9,079 nt of DNA from an uncultured bacterium (GTDB lineage Bacteria > Bacillota_A > Clostridia > Oscillospirales > Oscillospiraceae). Position 1 is the stretch's first letter. Each line of letters begins with the position of its first letter. Below are positions 5,406-9,079 of the stretch, in pieces. The notes beneath the pieces are model-generated. The model had not been told where the DNA came from, did not search any database, and saw only the letters and a program-made list of their open reading frames with translations. Made by a program: the position numbers and the translations under genes. The DNA is taken from positions 1-9,079 of the forward strand of contig CAJMMY010000029.1 in NCBI GenBank assembly GCA_905214605.1. The letters are read 5' to 3'.

Positions 5406-7424
5406 TTAGGATTCGGCCAGACGAACCAAGTCTTTGTCCTTAATCGGCTTGCTGCTTGTGGTAATCACATAGTCGTAAGCATTGACGCCGCCGCTGACTG
5501 CCGTATTGGTATCGTCGCTGGCAACTTTTTCCACATCCACACGGGTGGCAACATAGCGGTTGCCCAAGGGGCTGGATTTCGACGTGACCACATAGATGAA
5601 ATCACCGTTGCTGTCGCTGCGAATGGCGCTGTTGGGCACAATGGTGTCATACTGAGCGCTCTTCTGGCCCACAGACAGATTCAGATTGCTGCCCGGCTCC
5701 ACATCGCCGCGAATGTCAAAGGTCAGAATCTTGCCGTTCTGCGGATTTTTGGGGTCCGTCTTAATGCTGCTCAAGGTTGCCGTCAGGTCTCCGCCCCAGT
5801 AGTTGGCAATGGTTGCCTGGTCCCCGGTATGTACCTTCCGCGCTTGATCCTTGGTTACGGAAAAGCTTACGTTATATCCCATATCCGGCACGGTAATGGT
5901 GCAAGCCGTGGTTCCGGAATCAATGGGCTTGCCCGCGGTCACCGCAATGTTTTCAATCACACCGTTGACTTTTGCCTTCACTTCCGGCTCGGTAGCCTCC
6001 TGCTGCAGCTCGTTCACTTCCTGCTGTGCCTTGGAAATCTGATAGCGCATTTCTTTCAGATCCAACTGCTCCAGCCGAATGGCCTTGTTGTCGGTTTTCT
6101 TCTGCTCTTCCAGAGCAAACACCTGGTCCTCCAGTGCCCGCTGTTTTTCCTTTACGGCTGCGGTAGCGGTCTGAATGCCCTCATAAATGGCCTTTTTGTT
6201 GTCGTAATTGACGGTTGCGGTGTCCAGAGATTCCTGTGCTTTCTGCAGCAGACGATTCAGCCGGTTGTACTCGCCGGAATTGTCATTGCTCACAGCGCTG
6301 ATGTATGCAGAATAGGCTGCGTCCCGCTGCTGCTGTGCGGTGGTGACTTCTGCCGTCAGTTTTGCCAAGTCATTGTATGCTTTTTTCTGTGCAGGATCAG
6401 CCTGAATCACACTACCTGGCAAAGCGCCCTTATAGCCGCCCTCTTCCACAGCAGCTTTCATATAGGTATCCAGTCGGCCTTCCCAGTTGTTCACAAACTT
6501 AATGCTGATTTCTTTCTGCTTTTCATTGCCGGATTGACTCAGATACTCGTCCAGCGCTTTTTTCGCTGCGTTGACCGTTTCCGTTGTGCCCGCGTACTTC
6601 TGGTACTCATATTCCAGATACAATTTCTGCAAATCAGTAGAAACAGTAACACTGGTATCCTTCGGCAAAGCATCAATCTTTGCCTGCTCCAGCCGGTCAT
6701 TCACCACTTTTTCCATCAGACTCTTATAAGCATCGCCGCTGTTCAGCAGCTTGGAGGCCAAGGCTTTCCGCGCATCGGAAAGGGTCTGTTCCGCAGACTG
6801 ATAGGTTGCGTACAGACCGCTGGTATCTCCGCCGGTATTGCCGCCCAGATTGCTCAGCTGTTTCTGATAGCTGTCAACCTGTTTCTGGCTGGCGTCCATC
6901 ACAGCCTTTGCCGTGTCCATCTGGCTTTTTGCCTCGGATTCCGTCAACGTGCCGCCGGAATAGGAATTCAGCGTTTTCTGTGCGTCTTCCAAATCTTTCC
7001 GCGCCAGCTGAATGTCACGGTCCTGCTTTGCATAATCCTGCTGGGTTGCGTTAATCAGCGCTTTCTGATAATTCAGATTGGCGGAATGCAGCGTCTCCTC
7101 CGCCTGCTTTAACTGGTCGCTTTCTCCGGCGGCCAAGGTAAACAGCACATCGCCCTCGTGAACCTCGTCGCCCACCTTCACCTTAACGGAATCCACCGTA
7201 CGGGTCTGCTTCAAGGTGACTTCATAACTTTCGTTGGCCGTAACCGTACCGCTGCCGCGAATCTTCGTGACGATTTCACCGCTGGTTACATAGGTGGTTG
7301 CCACTTCCGGCAGAGAACGATTCATAAAGGTATTGGAAAAGAAGGTCAGCACCAGCATAATCGAAAGGAAAACGATTGCCGCATTCTTGATCCAACCACG
7401 TTTTTTGACTTTCATTTCATCCAT
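5406..7424 (-). CDS. HlyD-like membrane fusion / periplasmic adaptor protein, very long coiled coil
   Basis: The 672-residue protein has one N-terminal membrane anchor (about 13-31). The first half of a biotinyl-lipoyl fold follows (65-97, with VKVKVGDEVHEGDVLFTL). A long, charged, heptad-like helical region spans about 100-478. The second lipoyl half is at 480-511 (VKAKVNGVIENIAVTAGKPI), then a beta-barrel region (about 515-590) and a C-terminal domain beginning with IVPNSAI, a common adaptor motif. This order is the HlyD/MacA/YknX architecture. It is longer than the roughly 350-450 residues usual for MacA/YknX-type proteins, mainly because of the helical hairpin and a poorly heptad-like stretch (about 252-345) near its midpoint. 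Gram-positive members work without a TolC channel, as in YknWXYZ. The gene lies 6 nt after the MalG-type permease, with AAAGGG upstream of the ATG, and 12 nt before the MacB-core gene. A second ATG three codons in is a less likely start. Confidence 0.9.
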   Translation of the reverse strand: MDEMKVKKRGWIKNAAIVFLSIMLVLTFFSNTFMNRSLPEVATTYVTSGEIVTKIRGSGTVTANESYEVTLKQTRTVDSVKVKVGDEVHEGDVLFTLAAGESDQLKQAEETLHSANLNYQKALINATQQDYAKQDRDIQLARKDLEDAQKTLNSYSGGTLTESEAKSQMDTAKAVMDASQKQVDSYQKQLSNLGGNTGGDTSGLYATYQSAEQTLSDARKALASKLLNSGDAYKSLMEKVVNDRLEQAKIDALPKDTSVTVSTDLQKLYLEYEYQKYAGTTETVNAAKKALDEYLSQSGNEKQKEISIKFVNNWEGRLDTYMKAAVEEGGYKGALPGSVIQADPAQKKAYNDLAKLTAEVTTAQQQRDAAYSAYISAVSNDNSGEYNRLNRLLQKAQESLDTATVNYDNKKAIYEGIQTATAAVKEKQRALEDQVFALEEQKKTDNKAIRLEQLDLKEMRYQISKAQQEVNELQQEATEPEVKAKVNGVIENIAVTAGKPIDSGTTACTITVPDMGYNVSFSVTKDQARKVHTGDQATIANYWGGDLTATLSSIKTDPKNPQNGKILTFDIRGDVEPGSNLNLSVGQKSAQYDTIVPNSAIRSDSNGDFIYVVTSKSSPLGNRYVATRVDVEKVASDDTNTAVSGGVNAYDYVITTSSKPIKDKDLVRLAES

Positions 7425-7430
7425 ATCGTT

Positions 7431-8309
7431 TTACCCTTTCACACTTCCTTGATGTGCAATGCCCTCTACCAGATATTCCTCACCGTGGAGGAACAGCAGC
7501 AGGGACGGAATCATGTACACGGTGGCCATTGCAAAGGCCAGACCGATTTCTCCGGAATTGATGGTGGACAGGAACACGGAAAGCGGCTGCTTGTCCGGGT
7601 TATTGAGCAGAATCAGCGGCTGCTCCACCATATTCCAATAGTCAATGAACACCAGAATCACGATAGAATACAACGCCGCCCGGCATTGGGGCAAGCAGAT
7701 TCTGGTGAAAATATACCACTCTCCGGCGCCTTCGATTTTTGCCGCCTCAATCAGCGAATAGGGAATGCGGCGCATAAACTTCGTCAGCAGGAACACGGAA
7801 AACGGTGCAAATGTGCCCGGCAGAATGATGGCCCATCGGGTGTCGTAAATGTGCAGCCATTTACTCACCAGATAGTTGGGCACCAAGGTCACCTGATAAG
7901 GCATCAGCATCAAAATTACATAAAAGAAAAAGATGAATGCCCGGACCTTTCCCCGCCATCGGGTAAAGCCGTATGCCGCCAAGGAGGCGATGCCCACCTG
8001 AAAGAGCACAATGGGCAAGGTCAGAAACACGCTGTTCCAGAATTTAATCAGATATTCCGGGGAGCGAACCAGACCATTGACGTACTGGGAAAGAGTCACC
8101 TTATCCGGAATAAACTTCAAGTTTACCTGCTCGGATTGGTAGGAGTTGGTTTTCTTGTCATGGAACACCGCGCCGTAGTTGGCGGTAATCTCCGACTCGG
8201 TCATAAAGGAGTTGGTAATGGTCAGCACCGTGGGCAGCAGGAATGCCACCGCGAACATGGCGCACACCAGAAAAATCACTGCCCGGCCGACATAATAGTT
8301 CTTTTTCAT
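7431..8309 (-). CDS. CUT1-type ABC permease, MalG/UgpE-like
   Basis: The 292-residue integral membrane protein has about six hydrophobic segments (near 10-30, 90-115, 122-144, 157-175, 208-229 and 255-274). The EAA loop that docks the ATPase is intact: EAAKIEGAGEWYIFTRICLP (188-207). The C-terminus (EEYLVEGIAHQGSVKG) matches the conserved GAVKG-type ending of MalG-like permeases. The extracytoplasmic loop between the first two segments (about 31-89) seems longer than usual, with extra polar residues around 45-68. The start ATG overlaps the stop of the MalF-type gene as ATGA, which indicates tight co-translation. In known systems such a pair imports oligosaccharides, glycerol-3-phosphate or related solutes. 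Here the operon partners are a HlyD-like and a MacB-core protein, so the cargo and even the transport direction are open. Confidence 0.94.
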   Translation of the reverse strand: MKKNYYVGRAVIFLVCAMFAVAFLLPTVLTITNSFMTESEITANYGAVFHDKKTNSYQSEQVNLKFIPDKVTLSQYVNGLVRSPEYLIKFWNSVFLTLPIVLFQVGIASLAAYGFTRWRGKVRAFIFFFYVILMLMPYQVTLVPNYLVSKWLHIYDTRWAIILPGTFAPFSVFLLTKFMRRIPYSLIEAAKIEGAGEWYIFTRICLPQCRAALYSIVILVFIDYWNMVEQPLILLNNPDKQPLSVFLSTINSGEIGLAFAMATVYMIPSLLLFLHGEEYLVEGIAHQGSVKG

Positions 8310-9079
8310 CCTTCCACATCCTTTCCGAAGGCATCTTCTACCTTGAAGAGGATTGCAATCAGCGCCACCATAAACAGCGCAATCACCACTGCCGCCGAGG
8401 ACAGCTTTTGATAATCAAAGCTGTTAAACGTGTTGTTCATAAAATGCTGCAGCATATATAATCCGTCATAGGGATAATCCCCGGTCAGCAAATACACTTC
8501 CCGGAAAATTTTAAACGAGTTAATCATGGACAGAATTGCCACAAACAGTACCGTGGGAGACAGATACCGCATTTTAATGGCAAAAAAGCTGTACCACGGG
8601 CTTGCGCCCTCTACTTCAGCCACTTCCAGCAGTTCCTTGGGAATGTTCGCCAGACCGGACATGAACAGAATCATGTTGTAGCCCAGATTCTTCCACAGAA
8701 ACAGCACCGTTATCACAACCAGACAATACTCGGACTTCAGCCAGTCGATTTTATCTGCGCCGAAGATGGCCAAAAACTGGTTCAGGGTGCCGTTATAACT
8801 GAAAATAACCTGCCAAATCAGCACCACCGATGCCACCGGCACCATAATGGGGCTGAGGAAAAACGTGCGGAATTCGCTTTTCAGCGGAATCCGCGCCTCC
8901 AGCATCAAAGCCAAAGCAATGGGGAGAATCACCGCCAACGGAACGGCGGTAAAGGAAAATTTCAGCGTATTCTTCGCTGCAATCAGAAATGCTCCGTTAT
9001 GGAACAGATTCACAAAGTTTTTCAGAAAAACAAAGTTCGCGTCAATGCTGCCGTCGGTTACGGAATAGTACACCACAAC
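8306..9079 (-). CDS. CUT1-type ABC permease, MalF/UgpA-like (5' end outside window)
   Basis: The frame is open through the right edge: the apparent first codon inside the window is a GTG preceded by an in-frame GTT, and the visible protein begins at VYYSVTDGS. That is the region just after the first membrane helix in this family (…YYSLTD…), so I infer that only about 25-50 residues are missing. About five hydrophobic segments follow. The EAA loop is present as EVAEVEGASPWYSFFAIKMRYLSP-like sequence starting near residue 151 of the visible part; the first alanine of the EAA triplet is replaced by valine, within family variation. The protein ends in KVEDAFGKDVEG and overlaps the next permease by 4 nt. 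It should form the heterodimeric membrane channel with the MalG-type protein. A substrate-binding protein gene is usually upstream of this gene and would be outside the window. Confidence 0.92.
   Translation of the reverse strand, partial: VVVYYSVTDGSIDANFVFLKNFVNLFHNGAFLIAAKNTLKFSFTAVPLAVILPIALALMLEARIPLKSEFRTFFLSPIMVPVASVVLIWQVIFSYNGTLNQFLAIFGADKIDWLKSEYCLVVITVLFLWKNLGYNMILFMSGLANIPKELLEVAEVEGASPWYSFFAIKMRYLSPTVLFVAILSMINSFKIFREVYLLTGDYPYDGLYMLQHFMNNTFNSFDYQKLSSAAVVIALFMVALIAILFKVEDAFGKDVEG

Noticed and set aside
5136..7112. 658-residue open frame on the plus strand
   Set aside because: It is antisense to the HlyD-like and MacB-core genes. Its hydrophobic, Phe/Leu/Gln-rich composition is what the complement of Lys/Glu/Ala/Gln-rich coiled-coil codons gives; there is no ribosome binding site or motif support.
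7158..8411. 417-residue open frame on the plus strand
   Set aside because: It is the complement of the MalG-type permease and the end of the HlyD-like gene. The His/Gln-rich composition reflects antisense membrane codons, not a real protein.
1..9079. CRISPR array, tRNA, rRNA, insertion sequence or attachment site
   Set aside because: I saw no spaced repeat series, no cloverleaf or rRNA-like stretch, no transposase or integrase, and no flanking duplications.

Overview
The window looks like chromosomal DNA of a moderate-GC Gram-positive, most likely a Clostridia member of the Oscillospiraceae/Ruminococcaceae type. I infer this from strong AGGAGG-type ribosome binding sites, a TTG start, hairpin-plus-U terminators, and protein families common in gut Firmicutes. 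The lineage call is inference only. All eight recognisable genes lie on the minus strand, so transcription runs from the right edge to the left edge. The long plus-strand open frames are antisense shadows.

Right and centre (3134-9079): a tight five-gene transport operon that continues beyond the right edge. In transcription order it encodes a MalF-type sugar-ABC permease (5' end outside the window), a MalG-type permease (ATGA overlap), a 672-residue HlyD-like membrane fusion/adaptor protein, a membrane-anchored MacB-type periplasmic-core protein without the usual permease bundle, and a UgpC/MsmX-type ATPase whose start lies 41 nt inside the preceding gene. A perfect 14-bp hairpin follows the ATPase stop codon. 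CUT1 sugar-importer permeases and ATPase mixed with MacB/HlyD efflux-type extracytoplasmic parts is the most unusual thing here. It may be a composite ABC system that is poorly described. No substrate-binding protein is visible, but one could lie upstream.

Middle left (916-3080): a TetR-family regulator with its own well-formed promoter, whose -10 sits in a 20-bp inverted repeat (probable autoregulatory operator). It is followed by a strong terminator and then a 460-residue radical SAM enzyme with a second CX3CX2C cysteine triad at its extreme C-terminus. The enzyme gene ends in its own terminator. The TetR-enzyme pairing suggests a regulator and its target, but the enzyme's substrate is unknown.

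Left edge (1-774): the first 230 codons of a membrane-anchored calcineurin-type metallophosphoesterase, with a TTG start and a strong ribosome binding site. Its probable promoter region carries an 11-bp-period direct repeat. Its -10 region shares a 14-bp block (one mismatch) with the candidate promoter of the radical SAM gene. All intergenic stretches are under 300 bases and their contents are listed.
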